A DNA stretch of 64,000 nucleotides. Origin: Chondrus crispus (taxonomy: Eukaryota; Rhodophyta; Florideophyceae; Gigartinales; Gigartinaceae). The translations under genes were made by a program, and so were the position numbers. Under the pieces are notes generated by a model. The model worked only from the letters and a program-made list of their open reading frames with translations. It was not told the DNA's origin and did not search any database. This document shows positions 33,508-45,495 of this stretch, piece by piece. Positions within the stretch are counted from its first letter, which is position 1; the number at the start of each line of letters is the position of its first letter. Location: positions 1-64,000 of the forward strand of contig NW_005179272.1 in NCBI RefSeq assembly GCF_000350225.1. Reading direction: 5' to 3'.

Positions 33508-36044
33508 ATGGATGACCAAAGCTCTGGATCGGTCAGAATCGAGAAGCTGACCGCATCTAACTTTTACATCTGGAAGCAGAAAATCCAGCTACTGCTTGCT
33601 CTCCGAGATGTCGATCAATACGTTTTTGATGATATCCCGGAGAATGCGACGTCAGATGACCGGAGAAAATGGATCCGTGGTGACGCAAAAGCAAAGGCAG
33701 TCATCGGACTCACGCTTTCTGATGACTACTTGCAACATGTGCGAGGGTGTAGCAGTGCGAAAGAGACATGGGAAGCAATTCTGAATGTGTTTGAGCGTCA
33801 TACTTTGCTCAACAAACTTGCCGCCCGTCGCGACTTTTACACTGTATCCATGCTCCCGTCCGAGAAAGTGCTCGTGTTCATCAATCGTGTGAAGCAACTT
33901 GCTGCCAGATTGCAGTCAATAAGTGTTGAGATTGACGATAAAGAAATTGCAATGGCTGTGTTGAATGGCTTGCCTCCACGATTCGATAACTTGATTGTTG
34001 CTCTTGACGCACTTGGCAATGAAGATAAAGTGTTTGGACTCGAGTTTGTGAAGAGTCGTCTGCTGCAAGAAGAGCAACGAGAAAGCATGAAGACTGCATC
34101 TGCTTCATCACCACATGCACCTGCACTTGTCAATCGTATGCCTATTCGACGCGATATGAAATGTACGAATTGCAATAGACATGGGCATACTGCAGCGCGT
34201 TGCTGGGGCAAGGACGTGAATGGGCGCCGACCTGCACCGCCAGATGGGTTTCGGTCACGCAACACTGGCTTAAAGCCAAGTGCATTCGTTTCTCGAGATG
34301 ACAATTCTACTGCTGCCTTTGCGGAGAGTGACTTTACTTGCTTGCTTTCGACTTCCACTCCAGAAAAGAGGGCTGCAAACGAAAGGTCATGGCTTGTCGA
34401 TTCCGGTTGCAGCGCTCACATTACGTTTGATCGCTCTTTGTTCGTTACGTATGAACAGATGCAATCTGGATCAGTCGAGATGGGCACGAAGGCTAGAGCT
34501 AATGTCGCTGGGCGCGGCGAGGTCGAATTCATGTTGAACGTCAACGGTAGTCCCCATCCTTGCAAATTGTCAAACGTTTTGCATGTCCCTGATTTCGGAT
34601 ATTCGCTACTGTCTGTTAGCCAAATGGTTTCGAAGGGTTTGCAAGTGTCATTTGAAAATGAGAAATGCTGCGTTACTGCAGGACCAACTGTAGTTGCCAC
34701 AGCGAGTCTAGTTGGGGATTTGTACATACTTGACGTCATGAATGAAACCTTTTCTGCTCACGTAGTTACCCTGCAGACGCTACATGAACGCATGGCCCAT
34801 GTTAATGTACGAGGCATCGCATCAATGATTCACAATAATGTGGTAAGTGGCATCAACGTTCGTCAAAGCGATGTCATCAGTGCAATGAATCCGAAGTCTG
34901 ACAATCACTCTCCCATTTGTCCTGCGTGTGTGTTTGGCAAAGCAACGCGATCAGTAATCCCAAAACAGCGATCATCGTCTCGATCACAGAACTGTCTTGA
35001 CTTGGTACATTCTGACGTTTGCGGTCCGCTCGAAGTACAGTCCATTGGTGGTTCGAGATACTTCATTACATTTGTAGATGATCACTCGAACTGGGTAGTT
35101 GTGTACACGATGAGAAATAAATCTGAGGCGTTCGCAAAATACAAGTTGTATGAAAAGTTGGCTCAAACCCACACTGGTCGCAAAGTAAAGGTGCTTCGCA
35201 CTGATCGAGGGGGAGAGTACTTGTCGACGGAATTCAAGTCGCATTTAGATTTAAACGGTACGCAGCACCAACTCACAACGGCGTACACCCCTGAACAAAA
35301 CGGTGTTGCTGAACGTTTAAATCGAACTTTGATTGATCTTGTCCGCTCAATGCTTTCTCATAAACAGGTCAGTAAGCGATTCTGGGCCGAGGCTCTTGCC
35401 ACTTCGGTATATGTACGTAATCGAGTTACTTCACGCGCTTTGCCCGTTAATACAACTCCGCACCACATTTGGATGAATTCTACTCCAAATGTTGGCCATT
35501 TGCGAGTATTTGGGTCAAAGTGTTGGTATACATTACCAAAATTAGAGCTCCGTAAGCTGGACTTGCGAGCGCGTGAAGCGATTTTTCTTGGGTACTCGCA
35601 ATGCAGTAAGGCATACAAACTTTGGGACGGAGAGTTGAATAAAATTGTTGTGTCACGGGATGTCAAGTTTGATGAATCGACATGTGGTATGCATGACATT
35701 CCTGCACACGAAAGTGATTCAATCAACTCTGATGTTGACGTTGTACTGCTCGATGGCGACAATGGGAATACAGCTGATACCCCAAATACGGATGAGGTCG
35801 GTTCTGAAGAGGATGAAGTTTCGGAGGAGGTTCTTGAAAACGATGTTGCTCATTCTGTAAGTGAGAATGATGAAGATGAAGATGATGTACCAACTGCCGT
35901 CGAAACTCCGAATGTCACTCCTCCAACTCCGACTCCAGCTGTGCGAAGATCGTCTCGAGTCAGCAGACCTCCCGGATCATGGTGGAGGAGCAACTTTGCA
36001 GCTGCTCTTCTTTCACATGCGCATGTCGCTATTGAAGGTCCCAA
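33508..36044 (+). CDS. Family A gag-pol, 5' part (Gag to linker)
   Basis: Polyprotein beginning MDDQ. By residue: Gag 1-215, zinc knuckle CX2CX4HX4C at 219-232, protease Asp at 298 in WLVDSGC, HHCC zinc site (His 426 and 431, Cys 471 and 474), integrase D503, D566 and E602 with 35 residues between the last two (DD35E), then a Glu/Asp-rich linker. No stop or frameshift before the B#4 insertion; the reading frame then runs a few codons into the LTR and ends at 36090. It continues at 43907. Confidence 0.92.
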
Positions 36045-37307
36045 TAATGGTAGGTTCGGAGGGGCAAGGGAAAGAAGGAAGGCAGGTTGATGTGTGTGAG
36101 TGAAGGAGTTGGTGCCGAGGTTTACTTTGAAGCCGTTTTCCTGCTATACTTATACACTTCGAGTTCTACACTATCGCTCTACTCCGACTCCCAGTAAACC
36201 ATACTCTACTATGCGCGACCAAGCGCGGTCCTCTTGTGGCCCGACCATACTGTTCGATTTCCACCTTACGAATCGATTCGTAACTATTAGCTCACAACTA
36301 TTTCTACACATTCCAAATGACTGTAAACCATGGCCCTATGCATGCAACTGTTTCACACCTTACTAATCTGCATCCAGTCATGCCAGACTTCATTGTTGTG
36401 CAACGAACAACTTGGCCCTTGTCTATTTCCAACAACGCAAACGTCTTTCATATCACAATCGCCATACGTATCCTTGTTTCTCACCTTACTAATTTCGCCA
36501 AGCACTGTCAGATAATTATGGCAAGTTATAACAATGTGCATCCAGACTTTCTACACAACTCACATGAGAATACATGTAAATCACACGAGTACTGTCATGA
36601 ACTTGCATCCAACGGCGCACCATGACGAGAGCACAGTGCAACGGCGCGTGCTCACGCAAGACTCGCATACAGCGTGACGCGTACACAGAATAATCGCACA
36701 ACTGTATTCCTCTCGCGACAAGTACTTGTTGTACTTTTGATTCACATGTACTGTACTCGGACACGCGCAGGATCGCAAACAGTCTGACACTGTAAAACTG
36801 TAAACCCTCATGTGCATACACCTGGATGCGTGTACATGTGTACGTACACGAATCCACCTGGCGACGTGTACATGTGTACACGGCATACATGTGTCCTGCC
36901 CGGGGGCCCATGCAATTACCCATTACAACCATGGCAAACCACTTGAAACCCCCAAAACAACGTAATTATGGCATATACAGGCCATTTAAAGTACATCACA
37001 AGGCCAATGACGCACACGTGGACAACGGTCGACCAATAGATTTGCAGCATTAGACCTGAGGACCAATAGAATTGCAGTATTTCCTGTGTAGTCTATAGTG
37101 CTACGGGCCAAGGTTCCACTTGGCAAAACTATGCAAATTTGCATGACCCTCCGAGAGGCCACTTTCGTCCCCGGAACCCCAAAATCTGGGAGTTTACACG
37201 TGTCATGTCGTGATATGGGTAAGAGCGCCCGGACCGTGCAGTCATGTACACGTGTCACTCGATTTTGACCTTTTCAGATAACAGCATGTGGTCGCACATT
37301 TTCAATA
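36045..37307 (-). repeat. 3' LTR-B1 of B#4
   Basis: 1263 bp. Differs from the 5' LTR (42643-43906) at roughly ten positions by eye (for example GAGTTCTAC against GGAGTGCTAC near the TATA box), less divergence than between the LTRs of the host A2. Confidence 0.9.
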
Positions 37308-37318
37308 CCTCCCCTCGA
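37308..37318 (-). promoter_or_regulatory. Polypurine tract of B#4
   Basis: Complement of TCGAGGGGAGG between the stop codon and the 3' LTR. Confidence 0.78.
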
Positions 37319-40300
37319 TTACATGCTTTGGGCAGCTTTGCACTCGGAAAGCCCAACCATGCCCACGAACTTTTCAAACAGCACGCGACCAAGTGGTTTG
37401 GTCAGCATATCGGCTGGCATTTCTGTTGTCGGACAATGGTACAATGTGACCAGTTTTCGCTGCACCGCATCTCGAACAAAATGATACGTAATATCAATGT
37501 GCTTGTTGCGACGATTTGTAGATTCGTTCTGAGCAAACGCAATCGTACCAGCGTTGTCACATCCAACGCGAATTGTTGGATCCGAATTCGCACCAAGTAC
37601 ATCGGCATGGAAGCGTCGAAGCCACGCAGCCTCTTTGCATGCTTCACTGAGTGCGATGTATTCTGCCTCACAAGTAGACTTTGCAACTACTGTTTGTTTC
37701 CGGGAAGCCCAACTGATAGGCCCATCACAAAGCTTGAACACGTACCCACTCGTTGATTTTCGTGATTCAAGGCATCCACCCCAATCTGCGTCGCTATACC
37801 CATGAAGTTCCGTACCAAGATCATCTTTACCAAACACTATTCCAAGATGCTGGGACCCACGCAAGTATCTCAAAACACGTTTCACACCTGTCCAATGCGA
37901 ATCGTGAGGGTCGGCACAGTGTTGAGATAACTTTCCAATGGCATACGCAATATCGGGGCGGGTCCCGACCATTAGGAACATTGGACATCCAATGGCCTGA
38001 CGATATGGTTCAAAGCATGGGTTGTCATCACGGCCACTTGCATTGTGACATGTCGAGACTGTTCCATCGGAGTAACGCAAGGATTGCATGCCGACATTTT
38101 GAACCGTTTCAGTACTGCTTGGGCATACTTCGACTGCGTGACGGTCAGGACGTGTTTAGAACGTATACGGTCGATCTCAAGACCAATACAAGTCTTCGCT
38201 TCGCCAAGGTCTTTCATATCGAATCGTTTGTTGAGTTCATTTTTCATCCATAATATGGCCTCCAAGTCACTTCCAGCTAGCAGCAGATCGTCCACGTACA
38301 ACGCGATAATCATGATGACATTGCCTTGACGTCGAATGTAAAGACATGGGTCGCTGCGTGTAGTGTTGAAACCAAGTTCAGTGATCAGAAACTCATCGAT
38401 CTTACTATGCCATTGGCGATGGGCTTGCTTAAGACCATAGATTGCTTTCAAAAGTTTACACACCGAATCAGGTTTGACTTTGTCGATGCATCCTTCAGGT
38501 TGCTCCATGTAGATTTCTTCGTGAAGGTCACCGTTGAGGAAGGCAGTCACCACGTCCATCTGATGCAGCTCAAGGTCAAAGTACGCAACCAGTGCCAGCA
38601 GCAGACGGATAGTTGTGAACTTGATGACAGGGGCGAAAGTTTCAGTGTAATCGATGCCTTCTATTTGTTGAAAACCTCGTGCCACAAGACGTCTCTTTGC
38701 AGTTTCGACCAATTTTCCGGACTCGTCAGGAAGTTGCTTCACTCCGAAAACCCACCTGGACGTCAGGACGTTTGATGCTTGAGATCTTGGAACAAGTGTC
38801 CATGTTTTGTTTTTGTGTTGTGAAGCAAGTTCTTTGTCGATGCCCTTCTGCCAGAAGCGAGTTTTTGGAGAATCCATAGCTTGCTTGTACGAGTTTGGGA
38901 TTTCCGTTATCACATGGGCGTGGCTAAGGAGTCCAGCAGTCACCAAAGCTGCTGCCCACCACGCCCCAGGCGTTTTGCGAACGCGAGTGGACCGACGGAG
39001 ATTAGTTGGCGGATCAATCGTTTCTTCCTCAACTACGTGTTGCTCAACTGTTTCGGTGGTTTCGTCCTCCCCGGCAGTTGGGGAGGAGTTGGAGGATTCA
39101 TCAGAGTCTTGTTGTTCATCCGGCGATGATGCTTCTGATGCCACTGCATCATTTTCTGCAACTTCCTCATCGATGTTCAAGTTGATTGTGTCATCGTCAG
39201 TTGTAGCCTCCTCGTTTGTATCCATCGGTTCACCAGATTTGCCTCCCGTGGACTCGTCAAAAGTAACATCTCTGGATACGATCACTTTGTGCAAATCACC
39301 ATCCCACAACTTGTAAGCTTTCGTATCTTCAGCATACCCTAGAAACATTGCCTCCTTTGCACGGGCGTCAAGTTTCTGGATGTTGTGTTTTGGTAATGTA
39401 TACCAACACTTTGAACTGAAAACACGCAAATGACCAACATTTGGCACAGATTTCATCCATAAGTGGTATGGGGTCATCTTGGGGGGAATGGCACGTGACG
39501 TGACTCGATTTCGAACGTACACTGCATTGGCAAGTGCTTCTGCCCAGAACCCCTTTGTAACTTTCTTGTGCGCTAGCATGGAGCGCACCAAGTTTACTAA
39601 AGTTCTGTTCAGTCGTTCGGCGACGCCATTTTGCTCCGGTGTGTACGCGGTCGTCATTTGATGCTGAGTACCATTTGCAATCAGAAATGACTTAAACTCC
39701 GTGGACAGATACTCACCACCTCGATCGGTGCGAAGCACTTTGATCTTGCGACCAGTGTGAGTCTGAGCAAGTTGTGCAAACATTTTGTATCGTTCAAATG
39801 CTTCTGATTTATGGTGCATAGGGTACACTACTGACCAGTTTGAGTGATCATCTATGAAGGTAATGAAGTACTTGGCACCACCAATGGACTGCACCTCTAA
39901 GGGGCCACAAACATCAGAGTGAACTAAGTCTAGACAGAAGTATGCCCGCCTCGAGGACCGCTCTTTTGGGATCACAGATCCAGTGGCTTTGCCGTAGACG
40001 CACGCAGAACATTTTTCAGAGATGCAATCATTGTCAGTATTGTTAATTTTGTTAGCCTCATTACCAAGTAGTTTGACTCCACTTACCACATTGTCACGAA
40101 TCATCGAAGCAATACCTTGAGAATGCACATGTGCAAAGCGCTCATGCCACGTTTGCAGGGTGGCAGCATGTGCAGATCCGATGTCACTGACGATGTCGAG
40201 AACGTAAAGTTCTCCAACCAATGTCGCAGTCGCCACTACAGTTGAGCCTCGTCTGATCATGCATTTTCCATTTTCGAACCCAACTTTTAGTCCAAGTTCA

Positions 40301-40590
40301 GTCATTCGACTGACAGAGAGCAGAGAGAACGCAAAGTCCGGAACGTGCAATACATCTGTCAACTTGCACGGTTCGATGCGGCCATTCACATTTAACTTCA
40401 AGTGAACGTCACCACGGCCGGCAACCTTTGCACTAGCCTTGGTTCCCATCTGAACAGAGGCGGATTCAAGTGGCTCGTACGTTGCAAACAAAGATCGGTC
40501 ATATGTAATATGAGCTGTACAAGCTGAATCTACGAGCCACGAAGGCGACATCTCCAGATTGTTCGTGTGCGAAGCTTTCGACATCAGACA
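37319..40590 (-). pseudogene. Family B protease-integrase-RT-RNase H of B#4
   Basis: A 910-codon frame holds protease (WLVDSAC), HHCC, DD35E (RTDRGGEY), linker and RT with YVDDLLLAGSD. It ends after MEQSRHVTMQVA because of the 10-nt deletion near 38029-38031; RNase H (DADWGG, CEAEYIAL, GCDNAGTI) is intact in the next frame down to 37319. Upstream it starts inside the LTR patch and is out of frame with Gag. Confidence 0.88.
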
Positions 40591-40670
40591 TTCTACGACC
40601 ACATGCTGATATGCATGACAAACGACGACAGGTATGACACGTGTAAAAGCAAAAACACTCCGCGTGACGA
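40591..40670 (-). other. LTR-A2 fragment patched into family B gag-pol
   Basis: About 80 bp matching LTR-A2 from its eighth base (TTCTACGACCACATGCTG) replaces about 115 bp of family B sequence between the zinc knuckle and protease. It carries the variant GCATGACAAACGACG of the 5' LTR-A2 at 31438, and the replaced stretch includes the point where A2 is inserted in B-X. Gag reads through it for about 38 codons, then ends. Confidence 0.85.
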
Positions 40671-41422
40671 TTATACCCGCTAGGAGGAGCCAGGCGACGC
40701 CCATTCAAATCCTTTCCCCAGCAGCGGGTTGCCGTATGGCCTGTATGACCGCAGTTCGTGCATTTGTAATCGTTTATGTCCCGATGGTACGGGGCACGAT
40801 TAACCAGAGCCGATGTCTCTGAGGAGCTAGACTTCATGTTTGCTCGTTGCTCTTCCTGCAGCAGACGACTTTTCACAAAGTCCAAACTGAATATCTTTTC
40901 CTCATTACCGAGAGCATCAAGTGCAACGATGAGAGCCTCGAAACGGGCAGGCAGACCGTTGAGCACTGCCATGGCCATCTCCTTGTCATCGATGTTTACG
41001 CTCATTGACTTGAGGATGGCTGCCAGCTGCTTGACACGATTGATGTATGCAAGCACCTTTTCACCGGAAAGCATCTTCACAGTGTGGAACTCACGACGTG
41101 CAGCTAGTTTGTTCAGCAAAGTGTGCCTCTCAAACACGTTGACAATAGCTTCCCACATCTCATGAGTAGTATCAACATCACGTACATGCTCAAGATGCTC
41201 ATCTGATAGGGAGAGACCAATCAGTGCTTTAGCTTTACTGTCACCTCTGATCCACTTCTTACGCTCTTCCGCGCGTTCCTCACTTGGAACTCTTCCCTCA
41301 ACGATGTATTGGTCAACATCACGTAGAGCAAGCAGAAGTTGTATTTTCTGCTTCCACACGTAGAAGTTGGAGTCCGTCAGTTTGTCGATTCTGATGGATC
41401 CTCCTCCTCGTTGATCTTCCAT
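40671..41422 (-). CDS. Family B gag of B#4
   Basis: Starts MEDQ at 41422 and is open through the capsid-like region and the zinc knuckle CTNCGHTGHTATRC. The C-terminal part is replaced by translated LTR-A2 sequence and ends at 40499. Capsid and nucleocapsid functions could in principle remain, without a protease fused in frame. Confidence 0.8.
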
Positions 41423-41593
41423 TTTAGTGCAAATAAACTTCAAGTATTCGAAAATCCGTTCGGGATCCCAAGCCGTTAACCGATAGTCAACACAATAGCA
41501 AGCCCACCCGTCTAAGAAATTCGATATGAATACTATGAAGTTGCACTAGGAGAAATTTGCGAACAGATATGTGAATTTATTTGGATGAAATCC

Positions 41594-42136
41594 CTAACTA
41601 TTCTGTTCACAAACTACCTTTAAGTGTGCGGCACCGTTCTCGTGGCACTTCAGGTGCCCGTGAGACTCAAAGACGCGATTGCAAGGGATACAACGCGGAG
41701 TCTCCTTAGCGTTGGCAACTTGAATGCGATGAGACCTAGACTGAACGTGGTCGTAAAAGGCCTTCGCACTATTGCCACTAACGCCGCACACTTTACAATA
41801 CCGCTTATACCGCGGGCACACCTTACGATTTCTCTTGCGCTCACGCTTGAACTGCTTATCGGCGAGAACAGCCGCTTTCCGAGCAGAAAGTCGATGCTTC
41901 GTTCTCTTTACTGGTGCGGGAACAGAGCGCGGAATACGAGAAATCCTATATGGTGCACAACTCGAGGACGGACCCGGAAGCGCGAGCCGAGGTGAAGGTT
42001 GATCCTCAGGCTCAAGCACCTCAACGGATACGACCTCCGATGTCCGAACCGTTCGACCGGTGACCAGCTTCCCAGGCGCAGAGCGCACCGGTACTAATTC
42101 CAGATCTAACACAACCCCGTAAAAACAGGTATTCAC
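41594..42136 (-). CDS. ORF0 of B#4 (two U1/matrin-type zinc fingers)
   Basis: 180 codons with C114/C117/H130/H136 and C149/C152/H165/H171 in two CX2CX12HX5H fingers, a Pro/Ser-rich middle and a basic stretch before the first finger. Like the other copies it starts with GTG, with the conserved ATG plus GTAAGT at 42253-42265 upstream. It has no stop codon, although gag-pol of the same element is broken twice. It differs from the B#1 copy by about a dozen residues, none of them zinc ligands. Confidence 0.68.
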   Translation of the reverse strand: MNTCFYGVVLDLELVPVRSAPGKLVTGRTVRTSEVVSVEVLEPEDQPSPRLALPGPSSSCAPYRISRIPRSVPAPVKRTKHRLSARKAAVLADKQFKRERKRNRKVCPRYKRYCKVCGVSGNSAKAFYDHVQSRSHRIQVANAKETPRCIPCNRVFESHGHLKCHENGAAHLKVVCEQNS

Positions 42137-42628
42137 AATAAGGAATATGAAGATAATCGTCAGTAACAGATTTTGGAATTATTGCTCTTAAGAACCACCA
42201 AAACGTGCAAAGACAATCACTTAGATGTGTAGGAAATGGAAAGAAACTCAAAACTTACTTTGCATGAGAGAACGAAGAAAAACCAAATGCGAGATTGACG
42301 ACGACGGCGGTAGCGGGAGCGCAAACGAAGACGAAGACCAAAGACAGAGACAGCAGCAAGAACCACAGCAAGAACGAAAGCCAAACCAAGAACGAAGACA
42401 ACGAAGACAGCGGGGGCGATGACCAACACCAATTCACACAAGAGAGCAAGAACGACAGCAGCAGCGAAAACCAAAACCAAGAACGACGGCAAGAACGAGA
42501 GCGACAACGACAGCGAGAAGACCAGCGGAAAGAACGACGAGAAACGGCAGCGAAAACGACAGCGACAACGACGGCAGAAACAACGGAACGAGAACGACAG
42601 ACTCATGCAGTGAAACGACAGCGAGAGA
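42137..42628 (-). other. Leader of B#4
   Basis: AT-rich 120 nt next to ORF0 (candidate intron), then the pyrimidine-rich low-complexity tract up to the primer-binding site. Confidence 0.55.
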
Positions 42629-42642
42629 CTGGGCCCATAACC
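42629..42642 (-). promoter_or_regulatory. Primer-binding site of B#4
   Basis: Complement of GGTTATGGGCCCAG next to the LTR. Confidence 0.8.
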
Positions 42643-43906
42643 TAATGGTAGGTTTGGAGGGGCAAGGGAAAGAAGGAAGGCAGGTTGATGTGTGTGAGTG
42701 AAGGAGTTGGTGCCGAGGTTTACTTTGAAGCCGTTTTCCTGCAATACTTATACACTTGGAGTGCTACACTATCGCTCTACTCCGACTCCCAGTAAACCAT
42801 ACTCTACTATGCGCGACCAAGCGCGGTCCTCTTGTGGCCCGACCATACTGTTCGATTTCCACCTTACGAATCGATTCGTAACTATTAGCTCACAACTATT
42901 TCTACACATTCCAAATGACTGTAAACCATGGCCCTATGCATGCAACTGTTTCACACCTTACTAATCTGCATCCAGTCATGCCAGACTTCATTGTTGTGCA
43001 ACGAACAACTTGGCCCTTGTCTATTTCCAACAACGCAAACGTCTTTCATATCACAATCGCCATACGTATCCTTGTTTCTCACCTTACTAATTTCGCCAAG
43101 CACTGTCAGATAATTATGGCAAGTTATAACAATGTGCATCCAGACTTTCTACACAACTCACATGAGAATACATGTAAATCACACGAGTACTGTCATGAAC
43201 TTGCATCCAACGGCGCACCATGACGAGAGCACAGTGCAACGGCGCGTGCTCACGCAAGACTCGCATACAGCGTGACGCGTACACAGAATAATCGCACAAC
43301 TGTATTCCTCTCGCGACAAGTACTTGTTGTACTTTTGATTCACATGTACTGTACTCGGACACGCGCAGGATCGCAAACAGTCTGACACTGTAAAACTGTA
43401 AACCCTCATGTGCATACACCTGGATGCGTGTACATGTGTACGTACACGAATCCACCTGGCGACGTGTACATGTGTACACGGCATACATGTGTCCCGCCCG
43501 GGGGCCCCATGCAATTACCCATTACGACCATGGCAAACCACTTGAAACCCCCAAAACAACGTAATTATGGCATATACAGGCCATTTAAAGTACATCACAA
43601 GGCCAATGACGCACACGTGGACAACGCTCGACCAATAGATTTGCAGCATTAGACCTGAGGACCAATAGAATTGCAGTATTTCCTGTGTAGTCTATAGTGC
43701 TACGGGCCAAGGTTCCACTTGGCAAAACTATGCAAATTTGCATGACCCTCCGAGAGGCCACTTTCGTCCCCGGAACCCCAAAATCTGGGATTTTACACGT
43801 GTCATGTCGTGATATGGGTAAGAGCGCCCGGACCGTGCAGTCATGTACACGTGTCACTCGATTTTGACCTTTTCAGATAACAGCATGTGGTCGCACATTT
43901 TCAATA
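42643..43906 (-). repeat. 5' LTR-B1 of B#4
   Basis: 1264 bp with all LTR-B1 landmarks; its right end touches the CCCAA TSD. Confidence 0.9.
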
Positions 43907-45484
43907 CCCAACACTTTCAACCAGGCAACCAACGGTCCTAGAGCTGCATTTTGGCAGACCGGCATTGACAAAGAACTTGCCTCGCAGACTAAGAATCGGA
44001 CTTGGAAACTTGTTCCTCGATCTGAGGCGTCAAACATCTTGACATCTCGATGGGTTTTCAATGTCAAGCAACTGCCTGATGCAAATGGAAATATAGTTGA
44101 AAGTGCAAAAGCCAGACTTGTTGCTCGTGGATTCCAGCAAGTCCAAGGTCTTGACTATACTGAGACATATGCCCCTGTCATAAAGTTTACCACTATTCGT
44201 CTACTTCTTGCCTTAGTTGCTCATTACGACCTCGAACTTCATCAGATGGATGTCGTGACTGCGTTTTTGAACGGCGACTTGGATGAAGACATCTACATGG
44301 AGCAACCCGAAGGGTGCATTGACAAAAGCAAAACTGATCACGTGTGCAAACTTTTGAAAGCACTTTACGGTCTTAAACAAGCACATCGTCAATGGCATGC
44401 CAAAGTGGATGATTTCTTAATTGGTGAATTGGGATTCGAGACTTCGCGTAGTGATCCTTGTCTCTACATTAAACGCATCGGTAACACTATCATGCTGATT
44501 GAACTTTATGTCGATGACTTGTTACTCGCCGGTAGTGATATCGATGCCATCAAATGGATGAAGGGGGAGCTTCATAACCGGTTTGAGATGAAAGACCTTG
44601 GTGAAGCAAAAGTCTGCATTGGTCTTGAAATTCAAAGGGATCGCAGCGCCAAGACTTTGAGTCTCACTCAAACTAAGTATGCATCAAAAGTGCTTGAGCG
44701 TTTTGGAATGTCAACGTGTAACCCCTCTCTGACTCCAATGGAACAAGGTCACACAACCACGATTTCAACCGAAAACGACTCCGAAACAAATGTACCGTAT
44801 CGTGAGGCAGTGAGATCCCTGATGTACTTGATGGTTGGCACTCGTCCAGACTTGGCATATGCGATTGGAAAGCTTTCTCAACATTCTGCCAACCCATGTG
44901 AGTCACACTGGGCAGGTGTGAAACGGGTAATGCGATACGTGCAAGGGACTCGAAACTTAGGAATCGTGTTTGACAATAAATCTAAATCGCCGGAGTTGTT
45001 CGGCTTCAGTGATGCTGACTGGGCCGGTTGTTCAGACTCTCGCAAGTCGACCAGCGGATATGTTTTCAAGTTCTGCGGTGGAGCGATCAGTTGGAGTTCC
45101 CGGAAACAGACTGTGGTTGCAACTTCGACGTGTGAAGCTGAGTACATTGCACTATGTGAAGCGTGTAAGGAGGCGACTTGGTTGCGTCAAGTGGTTGCTG
45201 ATGTTCTTGGACTTGATTCTGATCCCACGATTGTGATGGGGTGTGACAATGCAGGGACTATTTCGTATGCACAGAATGAATCGGTCAACCGTCGTAACAA
45301 ACATGTTGATGTGAAATACCACTATGTACGAGATGCAATTAAGAGAAACGTCATTTCTTTGTCACATTGCCCGACCACTTCCATGCCTGCAGATATCCTG
45401 ACGAAAGCACTTGGGCGAGTTCTGTTCCAGAAGTTTGTAGAACTTCTAGGGCTTGCAGTAGCTACTTCTGGTAAAAGCATGTGA
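43907..45484 (+). CDS. Family A gag-pol, 3' part (RT, RNase H) of A2
   Basis: Continues the 36044 frame after the TSD with TFNQATNGPRAAFWQ. RT shows RWVFNVKQLPD, HQMDVVTAFLNGD and YVDDLLLAGSD; RNase H shows SDADWAG, CEAEYIAL and GCDNAGTI and ends SGKSM. The position that is a stop in both A1 copies reads Gln here (WLRQVVADVLG). No break. Together with 33508-36044 it makes a polyprotein of about 1,370 residues, normal for copia. Confidence 0.92.
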   Translation, partial: PNTFNQATNGPRAAFWQTGIDKELASQTKNRTWKLVPRSEASNILTSRWVFNVKQLPDANGNIVESAKARLVARGFQQVQGLDYTETYAPVIKFTTIRLLLALVAHYDLELHQMDVVTAFLNGDLDEDIYMEQPEGCIDKSKTDHVCKLLKALYGLKQAHRQWHAKVDDFLIGELGFETSRSDPCLYIKRIGNTIMLIELYVDDLLLAGSDIDAIKWMKGELHNRFEMKDLGEAKVCIGLEIQRDRSAKTLSLTQTKYASKVLERFGMSTCNPSLTPMEQGHTTTISTENDSETNVPYREAVRSLMYLMVGTRPDLAYAIGKLSQHSANPCESHWAGVKRVMRYVQGTRNLGIVFDNKSKSPELFGFSDADWAGCSDSRKSTSGYVFKFCGGAISWSSRKQTVVATSTCEAEYIALCEACKEATWLRQVVADVLGLDSDPTIVMGCDNAGTISYAQNESVNRRNKHVDVKYHYVRDAIKRNVISLSHCPTTSMPADILTKALGRVLFQKFVELLGLAVATSGKSM

Positions 45485-45495
45485 TCGAGGGGGAG
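45485..45495 (+). promoter_or_regulatory. Polypurine tract of A2
   Basis: TCGAGGGGGAG directly before TGTTGTAATTC. Confidence 0.82.

Larger units (their letters stand above)
36045..43906 (-). mobile_element. B#4: complete family B element, TSD CCCAA
   Basis: 7862 bp, flanked by CCCAA at 36040-36044 and 43907-43911, inserted in the linker of A2 pol. It defines the LTR-B ends (TATTG...CATTA). All parts are present: two LTRs, primer-binding site, leader, ORF0, gag-pol and polypurine tract. gag-pol carries a frameshift and an 80-bp LTR-A2 patch, so it presumably moved with proteins from another copy, unless the damage came later. Confidence 0.94.
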
